Shown: positions 1 through 9,347, counted from the first letter of the stretch. The stretch is 44,176 bases of DNA from JASSUD01 sp031963225 (GCA_031963225.1 JASSUD010000014.1:1-44176), one strand, 5' to 3'. Made by a program: numbers and translations. The notes: generated by a model from the letters alone, not told the origin.

Positions 1-166
1 GCACTCGGAGCAATTGCTCAGCACTACCAAAAATTCGATATCGAGACACCGCTCCGGTCTCACGGGCTGCTGCTTCCCACCCTTCTGGCAATAGCCCTTT
101 TATTACATCCCAGTCTGCTTTTAGCCATTCCAAAGTTTCATCTATTCCGTTACTTTCATTACCCAT
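1..166 (-). CDS. IS4-family transposase, N-terminal part (runs off the window)
   Basis: The minus-strand frame opens with ATG at 166 and stays open for 55 codons to the window edge. It encodes an acidic, Trp-rich start (MGNESNGIDETLEWLKADWD) followed by a GLLPEGWE segment and an AARETGAVSRYRIFGSAEQLLR segment that I recognise as the N-terminus of IS4-type transposases. The catalytic DDE core lies outside the window, so completeness cannot be judged. The terminal sequence at 220-245 and the neighbouring REP target site support an insertion element here. The family call rests on remembered similarity and on the 11-bp target size of a related miniature element. Confidence 0.7.
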   Translation of the reverse strand, partial: MGNESNGIDETLEWLKADWDVIKGLLPEGWEAAARETGAVSRYRIFGSAEQLLRV

Positions 167-245
167 TCATGCTCGCAGACTTTTAGCTTTTTTACGCAAA
201 ACGACTACGATACTATACCTTCAGTATTTTACGTTAGCGCTTATG
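1..245 (-). mobile_element. End of an IS4-like insertion sequence inserted in a REP repeat
   Basis: Read on the minus strand, the element starts at 245 with CATAAGCGCTAACGTAAAAT and the transposase start follows 79 bp further in. The first bases resemble the terminal repeat of the miniature element at 23636-23757 (CATGCGCGCTAACTTAAGCC). Immediately outside, 246-256 reads GGCACGAACCC, which is the loop of a REP unit. This is the same 11 bp that are duplicated around the 23636 element (there GGAACGAACCC in this orientation). The other end of the element is outside the window. Confidence 0.65.
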
Positions 246-363
246 GGCACGAACCCCAACATGCATACCACGGCCCTTTTAAAACCTGCATGCGCATGCC
301 AAAAGCGATGATTAAAGGTAGGTGGTACGCATGTTGGGGAACGTTGCCCACCACCAACCTACG
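246..363. repeat. REP pair: one truncated by the IS, one complete
   Basis: A REP unit in minus orientation survives at 246-263, its other half having been displaced by the IS. A second unit in plus orientation lies at 331-363 with the loop variant GAACGTTGCCC. Between them is a module with CCTGCATGCGCATGCC and AAAGCGATGATTAAAGG, which recurs beside REPs near 17480, 17745, 40935 and 41025. Nothing else is visible between the IS and the GTG start at 448. Confidence 0.8.
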
Positions 364-447
364 GCCTTATAGCCGATTTAATTGGGTGGGGGCGTGTTCT
401 GAGAAGCTCTGTTATAGTCCCATCCTTTCCACCATTACTTATTCCAC

Positions 448-1776
448 GTGAGCTCTTTTTTCGATTTTTTTTCTTCCGCTTTTTCGTCTATCTGGGTGCA
501 GATTGGCGGGATTGTGGTGTTGTTGATGGTATCGGCTTTTTTCTCTATTTCTGAGACTTCGCTGATGGCTATTAATCGTCATCGGCTCAAACATCTGGTT
601 AAGCAAAATCGCCTGGGTGCTCGGCAAACGCAAGCTTTGCTGGCAGAAACTGAGCAGGTGCTCAGTTTGGTGTTGGTTGGCAATAGTTTGGTCAATACTA
701 TCATTCCCGTTATTACGACTTCGATTGCTATTCATACCTTTGGTAGAGAAGGATGGGTGTTGTCGGTCAGTACGGGGGTGATTGCTTTTTTGATTATTAT
801 CTTTAGCGAGATTACGCCTAAGATTGTGGGGGCCACTTACCCCGAGAAAATTGCATTGCCTGCGAGCTTGGTCATTAGCCCATTGATGCGTGTTGCAAGC
901 CCTCTTTTGCTGCTCACCAATAGTTTTGCCTCTGCTATTTTATGGGTTTTGCGTATTAATACGCGCAATGCGCCTGAGGCGCGGCTCTCCAAAGATGAGT
1001 TACGTACCTTGGTGCTGGAGTCAGGCGGGTTTATGCCGCATAAGCCTCGGAGCATCTTGCTCAATCTTTTTGATCTTGAAAATATTTCTGTAGACGATGT
1101 GATGGTCCCGCGCACACGTATAGAGGCGCTGAATTTGGAGATGCCACTGGAAGCTCTACTCGGTCAGTTAGAAACCTGCTATCACAATCAGCTGCCGGTA
1201 TATCAGGGGGATATCGATCAAATGGTAGGTGTTTTACATGTGCGCAAGGCATTAGCTACCTTGCATCATAGAGAACTCACACACCAAACGCTACGCGAAT
1301 GCCTCTCTACTCCCTACTTTGTCCCTAGCGGCACACCTGTATTGCAGCAATTGCAGTACTTTCAAGAACATCGTCAACGTATGGGCTTGGTAGTAGATGA
1401 GTATGGGGAGGTACAGGGGCTAGTAACTCCTGAAGATATTATCGAAGAGATTATTGGAGAATTTACCACCTCTTTGCCCCGCATAACCGACCCACGTACC
1501 GGCTGGAATGAGGCAGGAGAATGTATCGTGCCAGGCAGTGCCTCGCTGCGAGAGCTCAACCGCGAGCTTACTCTGCATTTTCCGCTCAGTGGGCCCATGA
1601 CTCAAAGCGGCCATAAAACCAGTGGGCCTAAAACATTAAATGGCCTTATTCTTGAAACCTTGCGCGATATTCCAGAGGGTGATGTGAGCCTAGAGATCAA
1701 TGGCTGCAGAATGGAAATTTTACATTTTGATGCGCATGGCATTAAAACGGTCAAGTTGTTTCAGCCTACAAGGTAG
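448..1776 (+). CDS. CorC/HlyC-family membrane transporter (DUF21 plus two CBS domains)
   Basis: This is a 442-residue inner-membrane protein of the CorB/YfjD (UPF0053) type, a family linked to Mg2+/Co2+ export or tolerance. Residues about 15-40, 70-120 and 135-170 are hydrophobic and form the DUF21 membrane domain, which contains the ISETSLMA motif near residue 34. A cytoplasmic CBS pair follows (about 215-335, with DDVMVPRTRIEAL and VVDEYGEVQGLVTPEDI). The C-terminal CorC_HlyC transporter-associated domain has the usual LNGLILE motif. The length equals that of E. coli YfjD. The start is GTG at 448 with no obvious Shine-Dalgarno. It converges with spoT (22 bp between stops). The family is certain, the transported ion is not. 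Confidence 0.9.
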   Translation: MSSFFDFFSSAFSSIWVQIGGIVVLLMVSAFFSISETSLMAINRHRLKHLVKQNRLGARQTQALLAETEQVLSLVLVGNSLVNTIIPVITTSIAIHTFGREGWVLSVSTGVIAFLIIIFSEITPKIVGATYPEKIALPASLVISPLMRVASPLLLLTNSFASAILWVLRINTRNAPEARLSKDELRTLVLESGGFMPHKPRSILLNLFDLENISVDDVMVPRTRIEALNLEMPLEALLGQLETCYHNQLPVYQGDIDQMVGVLHVRKALATLHHRELTHQTLRECLSTPYFVPSGTPVLQQLQYFQEHRQRMGLVVDEYGEVQGLVTPEDIIEEIIGEFTTSLPRITDPRTGWNEAGECIVPGSASLRELNRELTLHFPLSGPMTQSGHKTSGPKTLNGLILETLRDIPEGDVSLEINGCRMEILHFDAHGIKTVKLFQPTR

Positions 1777-1798
1777 ACGTTCGGTAGAACGTTCAACA

Positions 1799-4153
1799 CT
1801 ACCCAACGTATTCAAATCTACCAAGCGGATCTGCTCCCGGCTTTTCACGAGCTATACGCAATACCTCTGCATTTGCACGAAGGTGTCGCATCACTTTGGC
1901 TAGGTGAATACGATCTTGTATTTGAATCATCAAACGCAAGACGGCGGTGTCGTGCGAGGTATCGGAGCGCGCTTCTTCGTCCATAGCAATATGGGCAATA
2001 TTGGCATCCGCTGCAGTAATGTCTGCTGTGATGCGTGCGAGCGCTCCTTTTGCTTTATAGGCTAGGACTTTGATTGATACATCAAATAGTCGGCCTGTAG
2101 GCCCGGTTTGAGTCTCCCAGACTACATCGATCCAACGCTCTGGATCACGTTGGTGGATACGCTGCCCCACTCGGCAATCTGTGGTGTGAATAGCCATGCC
2201 AAGGCCTATACCGATATACCCCATAATATCGTCACCAGGAATGGGGCGGCAGCAGGCAGAGAGTTGTACAGACATGCCTTCTGTACCGGTAATTCCTACT
2301 GGGCTTACTTTGGCAATAGGTATAGCGTGCACGGTGGGTAATGCATTATTGCTGACACTATCGACTACGCGCTCCCCTTCGCTATTTTCCAGCGCGTCGT
2401 TTGCTGCATGCGCTTTTTCATGCTCTAGCACGGCGATACGTTTTGCCATCACAGCGGCAACTTGTCGCCCTAGGCCTATGTCAGCGAAGATTTCATCGTT
2501 GCTGGTATTGCCTGTCCACTGCGCTAATTTTTCCCATATTTCTGCATTGACTTGCGCTAAATCAAAGCCATAGGTTTTGAGCGCACGCTCTAATAAACGT
2601 TGGCCCAGATTAATTGATTCCTGCAAGTGCATAGTTTTAAGGTAGTGGCGAATAGCGGCACGCGCTTTGCCTGTACGCACAAAACTTAACCAAGTGGGGT
2701 TGGGCTTTGAATAAGGGGCAGTAATAACATGAATCACATCCCCACTTTCAAGCGGGGTGCGTAGTGGCAGGAGTTCATTATTAATGCGAATCGCTACGCA
2801 TTCATTACCTAAATCGCTATGTATAGCATAGGCAAAATCTAAAGCCGTAGCGCCGCGCGGCAATGCCATTATTTTGGATTTTGGGGTGAAGACATAGACC
2901 GCATCAGGGAAAAGATCTGCTTTAACATGTTCAAAAAATTCCGTTGCGTCCCCTGATTCAGATTGAATATCTAGCAGCGATTTGAGCCACTGATGGGCGC
3001 GCTCCTGCATATCGTTTGCCTCTGCCTTACCTTGTTTGTAAAGCCAGTGCGCTGCCACACCCGATTCAGCAACTTCATGCATTTTACGGGTGCGGATTTG
3101 AAATTCTATGGGGGTTCCCTGCGGCCCGAGCACGGTAGTGTGTAAGGATTGATAGCCATTCACCTTAGGAACGGCAATATAGTCTTTAAAATGCCCAGGC
3201 ATAGGCTTGTAGAGGCTGTGCAACACCCCAAGGCATTGATAGCACTCTAGTGCATATTCCACGATAACTCGAAAACCATAGCGATCGAGCACATTTGAAA
3301 AAGAGATATGTTTGACCCGCATTTTTTTGTAAATGCTACAGATCGTTTTTTCTCGGCCGCTCACAGAGAAATTGATTTTGGAATCACTTAGAGCACGCTC
3401 TACAGTGTCTAAAATTTTCTCAATGCCTTCTTGATGGGTAATGCGTGAGGCTTGTAGTGCTTTTGAGAGAGTGGCGTAGCGCTGGGGATGGGAATTTTCA
3501 AAACAGGCTTCTTGTAATTCTTGGTAGGTTTTATTAAGCCCCAGCCTGTAGGCAATGGGGGCATAAATATCCATTGTTTCACGTGCAACTCGCTGCCGTT
3601 TTTCAGCAGGCACGGCGCCTAAGGTGCGCATATTGTGCAGGCGATCTGCGAGCTTAATCAAAATAATGCGCACATCACGTGCCATCGCCAGCAGCATTTT
3701 GCGGAAATTCTCAGCCTGCGCTTCTTCTTTGCTGCGGAACTCCATTTTGTCAAGCTTGGACAGGCCGTCCACCAACTCAGCCACTTCCGAGCCAAAACGC
3801 TCGGTTAATTCTGCTTTGGTAACGCCCTGATCTTCAATCACATCGTGCAGCAATGCTGCCATGATTGCCCGCGCATCGAGCTTCCAATTCGCGCAAATTT
3901 CCGCCACCGCGACGGGGTGCGTGATATAGGGCTCGCCGCTCTGACGATATTGTCCTAAATGCGCTTCATCACCAAATTTAAAAGCCGCCTTGATTTCTTT
4001 GATTTCTGTTTTTTTTACATAGGAGCTTACTTGCGCGATCAATGGCGCAATAGAAACTGAATTCTCCTGGCGAGGCTGTTCTGGCATCGCTGTTGGCCCA
4101 AATAGGTGCCGCAGGGAATGTTCGAAAACCGCATTGAGGTACTTACGCGCCAC
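1799..4153 (-). CDS. spoT: Bifunctional (p)ppGpp synthetase/hydrolase
   Basis: This is a RelA/SpoT homologue that makes and degrades the stringent-response alarmone in the cytoplasm. At 784 residues it has the length of beta-proteobacterial SpoT. The N-terminal HD hydrolase domain is intact: ITHPVAVAEI, the metal-binding ALLHDVIED and the ADRLHNMRTL motif. The synthetase domain carries DRYGFRVIVEY and VNGYQSLHTTV. TGS (VFTPKSKIMALPRGATALDFAYAIHSD) and a C-terminal ACT domain follow. Both catalytic halves look functional. The frame opens with GTG at 4153, and an ATG at residue 23 (4087) is an alternative. rpoZ and gmk lie upstream on the same strand, the classical gmk-rpoZ-spoT order. The gap to rpoZ is only 29 bp, so co-transcription is likely. 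Confidence 0.97.
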   Translation of the reverse strand: MARKYLNAVFEHSLRHLFGPTAMPEQPRQENSVSIAPLIAQVSSYVKKTEIKEIKAAFKFGDEAHLGQYRQSGEPYITHPVAVAEICANWKLDARAIMAALLHDVIEDQGVTKAELTERFGSEVAELVDGLSKLDKMEFRSKEEAQAENFRKMLLAMARDVRIILIKLADRLHNMRTLGAVPAEKRQRVARETMDIYAPIAYRLGLNKTYQELQEACFENSHPQRYATLSKALQASRITHQEGIEKILDTVERALSDSKINFSVSGREKTICSIYKKMRVKHISFSNVLDRYGFRVIVEYALECYQCLGVLHSLYKPMPGHFKDYIAVPKVNGYQSLHTTVLGPQGTPIEFQIRTRKMHEVAESGVAAHWLYKQGKAEANDMQERAHQWLKSLLDIQSESGDATEFFEHVKADLFPDAVYVFTPKSKIMALPRGATALDFAYAIHSDLGNECVAIRINNELLPLRTPLESGDVIHVITAPYSKPNPTWLSFVRTGKARAAIRHYLKTMHLQESINLGQRLLERALKTYGFDLAQVNAEIWEKLAQWTGNTSNDEIFADIGLGRQVAAVMAKRIAVLEHEKAHAANDALENSEGERVVDSVSNNALPTVHAIPIAKVSPVGITGTEGMSVQLSACCRPIPGDDIMGYIGIGLGMAIHTTDCRVGQRIHQRDPERWIDVVWETQTGPTGRLFDVSIKVLAYKAKGALARITADITAADANIAHIAMDEEARSDTSHDTAVLRLMIQIQDRIHLAKVMRHLRANAEVLRIAREKPGADPLGRFEYVG

Positions 4154-4182
4154 GGTAAATGTTCTAGTTTAAGGTAAGCGTT

Positions 4183-4395
4183 TTAAAGGGGAATTTTCAA
4201 AAGCATTTCGGTACCTGCTACCCCACTTGCAACGGCTCTTAGTGCATTTACAGCAGGCTTATTGGTATTTTTTCCTTGTTGCTGTTGTTGCGTCAACGCG
4301 CCGCGATTAAAACGGGCATAGAGCGCTGCAATGAGTGCTACGTCAAAGCGATTGTCAATTTTTTCTAGACAATCTTCAATGGTAATTCGAGCCAT
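4183..4395 (-). CDS. rpoZ: RNA polymerase omega subunit
   Basis: This 70-residue protein begins MARITIEDCLEKIDNRFDVA, the hallmark of omega, which helps assemble and stabilise RNA polymerase by clamping beta prime. In E. coli it also forms part of a ppGpp-binding site, which fits its position directly before spoT. The protein contains a Gln run (QQQQQ) near residue 39 and is slightly shorter than E. coli omega (91 residues), as is common in Burkholderiaceae. The start is ATG at 4395 with GGAAAT a few bases upstream. Confidence 0.96.
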   Translation of the reverse strand: MARITIEDCLEKIDNRFDVALIAALYARFNRGALTQQQQQGKNTNKPAVNALRAVASGVAGTEMLLKIPL

Positions 4396-4629
4396 GATGG
4401 GGAGATTTCCTTAAAATTTCAAATATATTATCAAAAGCGTTGAGTCTATGGCGCGCCTTGCAAATAGAGCTAAAGCACGCGTAATAGTTAGAGCACACGC
4501 TACCATTCGGAGGCTATTCTACCGGAGAAAGTCCAGTCCCTTTTTCTGCGGGCTAGGCTAACCCCAAAAGTGCAAGCAAAAAAACCGAAAAAACAGTCCA
4601 AAAATTGCTAAAAAAAGGCGGATTAAAAG

Positions 4630-5268
4630 TTAACCGTGTATTCCAAGCTCTGCAAACAGCTCTGCATGCCGAACTTGTTGTGCTGTAAAACGAAATCGGG
4701 CCGCAGCCACAATAGCTTTGAGTGCTTCTAGCGCATGGTCAAAAACATCGTTAATCACCACGTAATCACACTCATTTGCATGGGCAATTTCCCCTCCAGC
4801 AGCCAATAGGCGCCGCGCAATCACATTGGGTGTATCTTGGCCACGTTTTTGTAAACGTGACTGTAACGCGTCAAAGGAGGGAGGCAAAATAAATACACTC
4901 ACCGCACCTGTAAAAGTACGCCGGATTTGCTGTGCCCCTTGCCAGTCAATTTCTAACACCACATCGTGGCCCTGCCGCCTACAAGATTCAATAGCATCGC
5001 GCGAAGTGCCGTAATAGTGTCCGTGCACCTCTGCGGTTTCTAAAAAAACACCTTGCTCACACAATCCTTCAAAAGTGGGGAGATCTACGAAATGGTAATG
5101 TTGCCCGTCTATTTCCCCCAAACGAGGCGCACGCGTGGTGTGGGAGACGGATAGGCGCAGGTCAGGGTCCTGCGATAATAATGCATTCACCAAGCTTGAC
5201 TTACCCGCCCCGGAGGGCGCCACGATAATGAATACCGTTCTAGAAGATTGCAAGGTGGGCTGTATCAT
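4630..5268 (-). CDS. gmk: Guanylate kinase
   Basis: This enzyme phosphorylates GMP to GDP with ATP. The P-loop APSGAGKSSLV lies near residue 15, followed by the GMP-binding SVSHTTRAPRLGEIDGQHYHF and the YYGTS element. I chose ATG 5268 (212 residues, close to the 207 of E. coli). The open frame extends to a TTG at 5316, but those 16 residues are not family-like. rpoZ and spoT follow on the same strand after a 234-bp gap that holds no gene I can see. In Burkholderia a yicC gene usually precedes gmk. None is found here. Confidence 0.96.
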   Translation of the reverse strand: MIQPTLQSSRTVFIIVAPSGAGKSSLVNALLSQDPDLRLSVSHTTRAPRLGEIDGQHYHFVDLPTFEGLCEQGVFLETAEVHGHYYGTSRDAIESCRRQGHDVVLEIDWQGAQQIRRTFTGAVSVFILPPSFDALQSRLQKRGQDTPNVIARRLLAAGGEIAHANECDYVVINDVFDHALEALKAIVAAARFRFTAQQVRHAELFAELGIHG

Positions 5269-5563
5269 GTCGGTCAAAAACGAAAAAGCAAAGTCAGCAT
5301 TCGGGCGTATCTTCAATTACCCCAAAGGGTCCATATCAAAAAATACCGCCACTAAAAAATATACGGGAACGACAAATTATCACATCTTAGCAGCGGCCCC
5401 TAAAAATCCATTCATCTTTATCTCCCTGACACGCACAGAATCCATAAAATAGATGCCTTTAAACCTTGATAAATAGGTCCTAGACAAACGGATAAGGTTC
5501 GCTCACTAGAAGAGTGTGTAAAAATGCTCTTTCCGCTCCTATTTTTGATTCGCACTCTGCCCT

Positions 5564-6382
5564 ATGAACACTTCCACCTCATTGCCCCCCTCCTCTTCCA
5601 CCACCCGCTCTGATAAACGCGAGGCACACCAATTGCGCCCTATACGTTTCACACGCGGCTATAGCGCCTATCCAGAAGGCTCTGTATTGGTTGAGTATGG
5701 TGATACCAAAGTATTGTGCAATGCTAGCTTGGTTAATGGCGTACCCGATTTTTTACGTGAGAGCGGGCAAGGGTGGCTCACAGCTGAATACAGCATGCTC
5801 CCACGTGCTACGCGCACCCGTACGCGCCGGGAAGTGACGCAAGGCAAAGCGACCGGACGCACACAAGAAATTCAACGGCTTATTGGCCGCTCACTTCGCA
5901 CTGCTTTTAACCTTAAAGCGCTGGGACCTCGTACCTTACACATCGATTGCGACGTGCTTCAAGCAGATGGTGGCACACGCACTGCAAGCATTACGGGTGC
6001 TTTTGTAGCAGCCTATGAAGCACTGATGACTCTTGCTCCAATGGAGGCGGTACCGAACGCAGAGTCTGCAGCAGTGGCTCCACTTGCTGATCAAAAAGCT
6101 AGCCTTTGGCCCCTTCAAAATGGTTTAGTAAACCACTGGGTCGCCGCAGTATCTGTAGGCATTTTGAATGGCACGCCTTTGTTAGATGTCAATTACGACG
6201 AAGATTCGCAGTGTGATACGGATATGAATATCGTCATGACCAGCGAAGGCCATCTTATTGAAATACAAGGGACCGCAGAGCAATATCCTTTTTCTCGCAC
6301 CCAGCTTTTAGGCATGCTTGATTTTGCACAAACCGGTATAGAACAGGTAATTGGATTGCAAAAAGCCGCCCTAGGTCTTTGA
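5564..6382 (+). CDS. rph: Ribonuclease PH
   Basis: This is a phosphorolytic 3'-5' exoribonuclease that trims tRNA 3' ends. The core is clear: the RPIRFTRGYSAYPEGSVLVEYGDTKVLC start, the GWLTAEYSMLPRATRTRTRRE segment with phosphate- and RNA-contacting arginines, the GRTQEIQRLIGRSLR motif, the IDCDVLQADGGTRTASI motif and the DLNYDEDS-type motif (here DVNYDEDSQCDTDMN). It has 272 residues against about 240 in the family. The extra length is a 20-residue Ser/Thr-rich N-terminus and an insertion near residues 164-190 (MEAVPNAESAAVAPLADQ) between conserved strands. It is divergent from gmk and heads rph-rdgB-hemW. Confidence 0.95.
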   Translation: MNTSTSLPPSSSTTRSDKREAHQLRPIRFTRGYSAYPEGSVLVEYGDTKVLCNASLVNGVPDFLRESGQGWLTAEYSMLPRATRTRTRREVTQGKATGRTQEIQRLIGRSLRTAFNLKALGPRTLHIDCDVLQADGGTRTASITGAFVAAYEALMTLAPMEAVPNAESAAVAPLADQKASLWPLQNGLVNHWVAAVSVGILNGTPLLDVNYDEDSQCDTDMNIVMTSEGHLIEIQGTAEQYPFSRTQLLGMLDFAQTGIEQVIGLQKAALGL

Positions 6383-6392
6383 GCATATGAAC

Positions 6393-6443
6393 TAGGGCAT
6401 GCCCTAATGTGAAAAACACTTTTTTATTCAGGGTCTGCCCTGA
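6393..6443 (+). promoter_or_regulatory. Two short palindromes between rph and rdgB
   Basis: TAGGGCATGCCCTA at 6393-6406 is a perfect 14-bp palindrome. TCAGGGTCTGCCCTGA at 6428-6443 can form a 6-bp stem with a 4-base loop. Neither is followed by a T run, so a simple terminator is unlikely. They may be protein-binding sites or mRNA structure. A related TAGGGCATGTCCTA occurs just after queE near 38673. Confidence 0.35.
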
Positions 6444-6463
6444 GCCAATAGGATTGTAACGCC

Positions 6464-7240
6464 ATGACAGCTGCCGCTATGACCGGGCTCGAGCCCGATT
6501 TAGTCCCTCCCTCTACCGCAGATGATAGATATATGCATTGGCCGAGCACTATCGTCCTCGCGTCTAATAACGCAGGCAAATTAAAAGAATTTCAAGCGCT
6601 ACTTAACGCTCCTTTAAATGCAACGTGCGCTGAAGCACCTGCTATTACACTGATCAGTCAAAGTGCACTAGGCGTGCCTGAAGCACAAGAACCCCATCCC
6701 ACCTTCGTTGAAAATGCATTAGCGAAAGCTCGACATGCCTCGCGCATCACGGGCTTACCTGCACTAGCAGACGATTCAGGTTTATGTGTGCCCGCGCTCC
6801 AAGGTGCGCCTGGTGTACATTCCGCACGGTATGCAAGCTTAGCAGCAGAGTCTGATCAAAAGAGATGGGGCTTTCCATCACGCACGAGCAAAGATGCAGC
6901 GAATGCATTGCGGCTTATGGAGGAACTCGTCCCCCATGCCAATCGCACGGCTTATTACGTATGCGCGCTGGCTTTTGTGCTACATGCAGAGGATCCTGAA
7001 CCGCTTATTACCTGCACACGCTGGTGGGGTGAAATTGCTCAAGCAGGCGCAGGTAGCGGTGGATTTGGGTATGACGCGGTGTTTTATATCCCAACACTGG
7101 GCCAAACCGCGGCACAACTGGATGCGCCAGCCAAAAATAGGTACAGCCACCGGGCACAGGCTTGCACACAGTGGATAGCAGCATTACGAGAACGTTTTGC
7201 TCCTACCTCCGCCCCTACATCATCCAATAGAGCAGCATGA
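6464..7240 (+). CDS. rdgB: XTP/dITP diphosphatase (non-canonical purine NTP pyrophosphatase)
   Basis: This HAM1/RdgB enzyme removes dITP and XTP from the nucleotide pool. STIVLASNNAGKLKEFQALL is the substrate-binding start of the fold. TFVENALAKARHAS, LPALADDSGLCVPAL and GAPGVHSARYA are the other family motifs, as is GGFGYDAVFYIP. The protein has 258 residues where about 200 are usual: some 28 extra at the N-terminus and about 20 at the C-terminus. A later start is possible, for instance Met24 just before the conserved core. The stop codon overlaps the hemW start in an ATGA, so the two are translationally coupled. Confidence 0.94.
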   Translation: MTAAAMTGLEPDLVPPSTADDRYMHWPSTIVLASNNAGKLKEFQALLNAPLNATCAEAPAITLISQSALGVPEAQEPHPTFVENALAKARHASRITGLPALADDSGLCVPALQGAPGVHSARYASLAAESDQKRWGFPSRTSKDAANALRLMEELVPHANRTAYYVCALAFVLHAEDPEPLITCTRWWGEIAQAGAGSGGFGYDAVFYIPTLGQTAAQLDAPAKNRYSHRAQACTQWIAALRERFAPTSAPTSSNRAA

Positions 7241-8502
7241 CTTCATTTTTTACTGCCAAACCGGTTTTGGCACCTGGGCAGATTCATTTCACAACACTGC
7301 CTCCTTTATCTCTATACGTCCATTTTCCTTGGTGTATTCGAAAATGCCCTTATTGCGACTTCAATTCGCACACATGGCAAGAAAAAGGGACGCAAACCAT
7401 ACATTTTGGTAAAAACTTACCTACTAACGAAAATGCCAGCCCAAGCTCTGCGCCTAATTTCCCTGAGGATGCCTATCTGGATGCGCTACGCGCCGATCTT
7501 GAACATGCACTACCATTAATTTGGGGTCGTACAGTCCATAGTATTTTTATCGGAGGAGGAACACCTAGCCTTTTGTCGGCTGCGGGAGTAGACCGTTTGC
7601 TATCCGATATTCGAGCACGCGTCCCCTTAGAGCCCACTGCAGAAATCACTCTAGAAGCCAACCCTAGTACATTTGAAGCTGAAAAATTTAGCCAATTTCG
7701 GGCCAGCGGTATTAACCGTTTGTCCGTGGGGGTTCAGAGTTTTGATGATGCAAAACTCGCAGCGCTAGGGCGCACGCATAATGCAGAAGAAGCGCATGAA
7801 GCGCTAAGCTGCGCAAAACGTATCTTTAAAAATTTTAATTTGGATCTGATGTTTGGCTTACCTGGCCAAAGCATGGAGGAGTGTAAAAAAGAGGTTGAGC
7901 GCGCACTAAGCTATGACTCCCCGCATTTATCGCTCTACCATCTCACCATCGAGCCTAATACGTGGTTTGCGAAGTATCCGCCCCCAGTTCCAGATGATGA
8001 GCTCTGTGCAGATATGCAAGCCTGGATTCCTATACGGTTGGCACAATCTGGTTACCAAAATTATGAAATTTCTGCCTATGCAAAACCTGGTCAAACCTGC
8101 AAACATAACCTTAATTACTGGCGCTTCGGAGACTATTTGGGGATTGGCGCAGGAGCACATAGCAAACTGTCTTTCTCAAACAAGATTGTGCGACAAGTGC
8201 GCCATAAACAGCCTATAGCGTACATGGATCACTGCAAAGCAGGTTTGCCTATCCAAGAAGAGCACGAGGTTAAATCTACAGAGCTTGCGTTTGAATTTAT
8301 GCTTAATATCTTGCGTCTTGGGGAAGGTTTTGCGCCCCATTTTTTTACAGAACGAACAGGCTTGCCGCTCAGTATAATCAACACAAAACTGGATCTTGCA
8401 GAATCTCGCGGCTTATTAACTCGCACACATCAACATATTGCTCCCTCTCCTCTTGGATACCGTTTTTTGAACGATCTACAAGCTTTATTTTTGGAAGAGT
8501 AG
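7237..8502 (+). CDS. hemW: HemW, radical SAM haem chaperone
   Basis: This is a 421-residue radical SAM protein of the HemN-like group. The cluster motif CX3CX2C is seen in PWCIRKCPYCDFNSH, preceded by LSLYVHFP as in HemW. IGGGTPSLL, ITLEANPSTFE, GVQSFDD and LDLMFGLPGQS are conserved, and the C-terminal HemN domain ends the protein. HemW binds haem and has been implicated in its delivery to respiratory enzymes, and it is not a coproporphyrinogen dehydrogenase. The gene overlaps rdgB by 4 bp, the standard beta-proteobacterial arrangement. An insertion of about 25 residues between the cluster motif and the first helix (GTQTIHFGKNLPTNENASPS) is unusual. Confidence 0.94.
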   Translation: MTSFFTAKPVLAPGQIHFTTLPPLSLYVHFPWCIRKCPYCDFNSHTWQEKGTQTIHFGKNLPTNENASPSSAPNFPEDAYLDALRADLEHALPLIWGRTVHSIFIGGGTPSLLSAAGVDRLLSDIRARVPLEPTAEITLEANPSTFEAEKFSQFRASGINRLSVGVQSFDDAKLAALGRTHNAEEAHEALSCAKRIFKNFNLDLMFGLPGQSMEECKKEVERALSYDSPHLSLYHLTIEPNTWFAKYPPPVPDDELCADMQAWIPIRLAQSGYQNYEISAYAKPGQTCKHNLNYWRFGDYLGIGAGAHSKLSFSNKIVRQVRHKQPIAYMDHCKAGLPIQEEHEVKSTELAFEFMLNILRLGEGFAPHFFTERTGLPLSIINTKLDLAESRGLLTRTHQHIAPSPLGYRFLNDLQALFLEE

Positions 8503-8531
8503 TCTTCTTTATTTACCCCACCATTTCTTGA

Positions 8532-9347
8532 ATGATGCCCTCCCCTGCTACAGCCTTTTTTTATATTTATTCACTCACAGGCAAAACACGCAGTCGGCCT
8601 GCAAATCGTCACCTCGCTCTGTTTTTGGCATTACTTGCTGGGGTAATCAATGCAAGCGGTTTTTTAGCTGTTGAACAATACACAGGGCATATGTCTGGGG
8701 TAGTTGCACAGCTTGCAGATAGCCTGGTAGGAGGGCAACTTGATTTAGCTTTATCGGGCCTATGTGCGCTTCTTTCTTTTGGAGCAGGAGCGGCTGCTTC
8801 TACGGTTTTAATTATTTCGTCCACACAAAAGCGCTTAGAAAGCCTCTACGCCATCCCTCTACTACTAGAAGCTTTTCTTCTAGGCTTACTTGGGCTAATG
8901 GGAGATTCCTTACAATCGTATGAAGGCATTTTTATACTGGGCACCATTAGCCTGCTCTGTTTTGTTATGGGATTACAAAACGCTACCATCACCACGATGT
9001 CACATGCTGAAATACGCACTACGCATATCACGGGTTTAGTAACGGATCTGGGTATGGAATTGGGCAAAGGGCTATTTGCAAAAATAATCCAGCCAAGCAT
9101 GCATATAGTCCACCCTCCTCATATCCAATTCAGCGAGCCCAACCCTCAAAAATTGAGCCTACTGCTCTCTTTGTTAGGTATGTTTTTTTTAGGTGGGGCA
9201 CTAGGAACCTTTAATTTTATTTATGCAGGATTTCACTCGATTGTTGCGTTTGCGGTAACACTCGGCCTACTTGCAGGCTTACCTATTCTGACAGACTTAG
9301 GTTGGCTAAAAATCCCTGTATTAGCAGTTCGAAACAAGCAGAAATAG
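8532..9347 (+). CDS. DUF1275 (YoaK-type) integral membrane protein
   Basis: This is a 271-residue membrane protein with about six hydrophobic segments. The family signature is plain: LLAGVINASGFLAV, then QYTGHMSG, MGLQNATITTM, and IRTTHITGLVTDLGMELGK. Members occur widely in bacteria and their transport role is unknown. The gene starts 29 bp after hemW on the same strand. Two ATG codons stand in tandem at 8532 and 8535. A REP pair follows the stop. Confidence 0.85.
   Translation: MMPSPATAFFYIYSLTGKTRSRPANRHLALFLALLAGVINASGFLAVEQYTGHMSGVVAQLADSLVGGQLDLALSGLCALLSFGAGAAASTVLIISSTQKRLESLYAIPLLLEAFLLGLLGLMGDSLQSYEGIFILGTISLLCFVMGLQNATITTMSHAEIRTTHITGLVTDLGMELGKGLFAKIIQPSMHIVHPPHIQFSEPNPQKLSLLLSLLGMFFLGGALGTFNFIYAGFHSIVAFAVTLGLLAGLPILTDLGWLKIPVLAVRNKQK

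Noticed and set aside
5135..5452. 105-codon plus-strand frame over the start of gmk
   Set aside because: It overlaps the conserved P-loop of gmk antisense and has no ribosome-binding site or recognisable similarity. The frame is a shadow.
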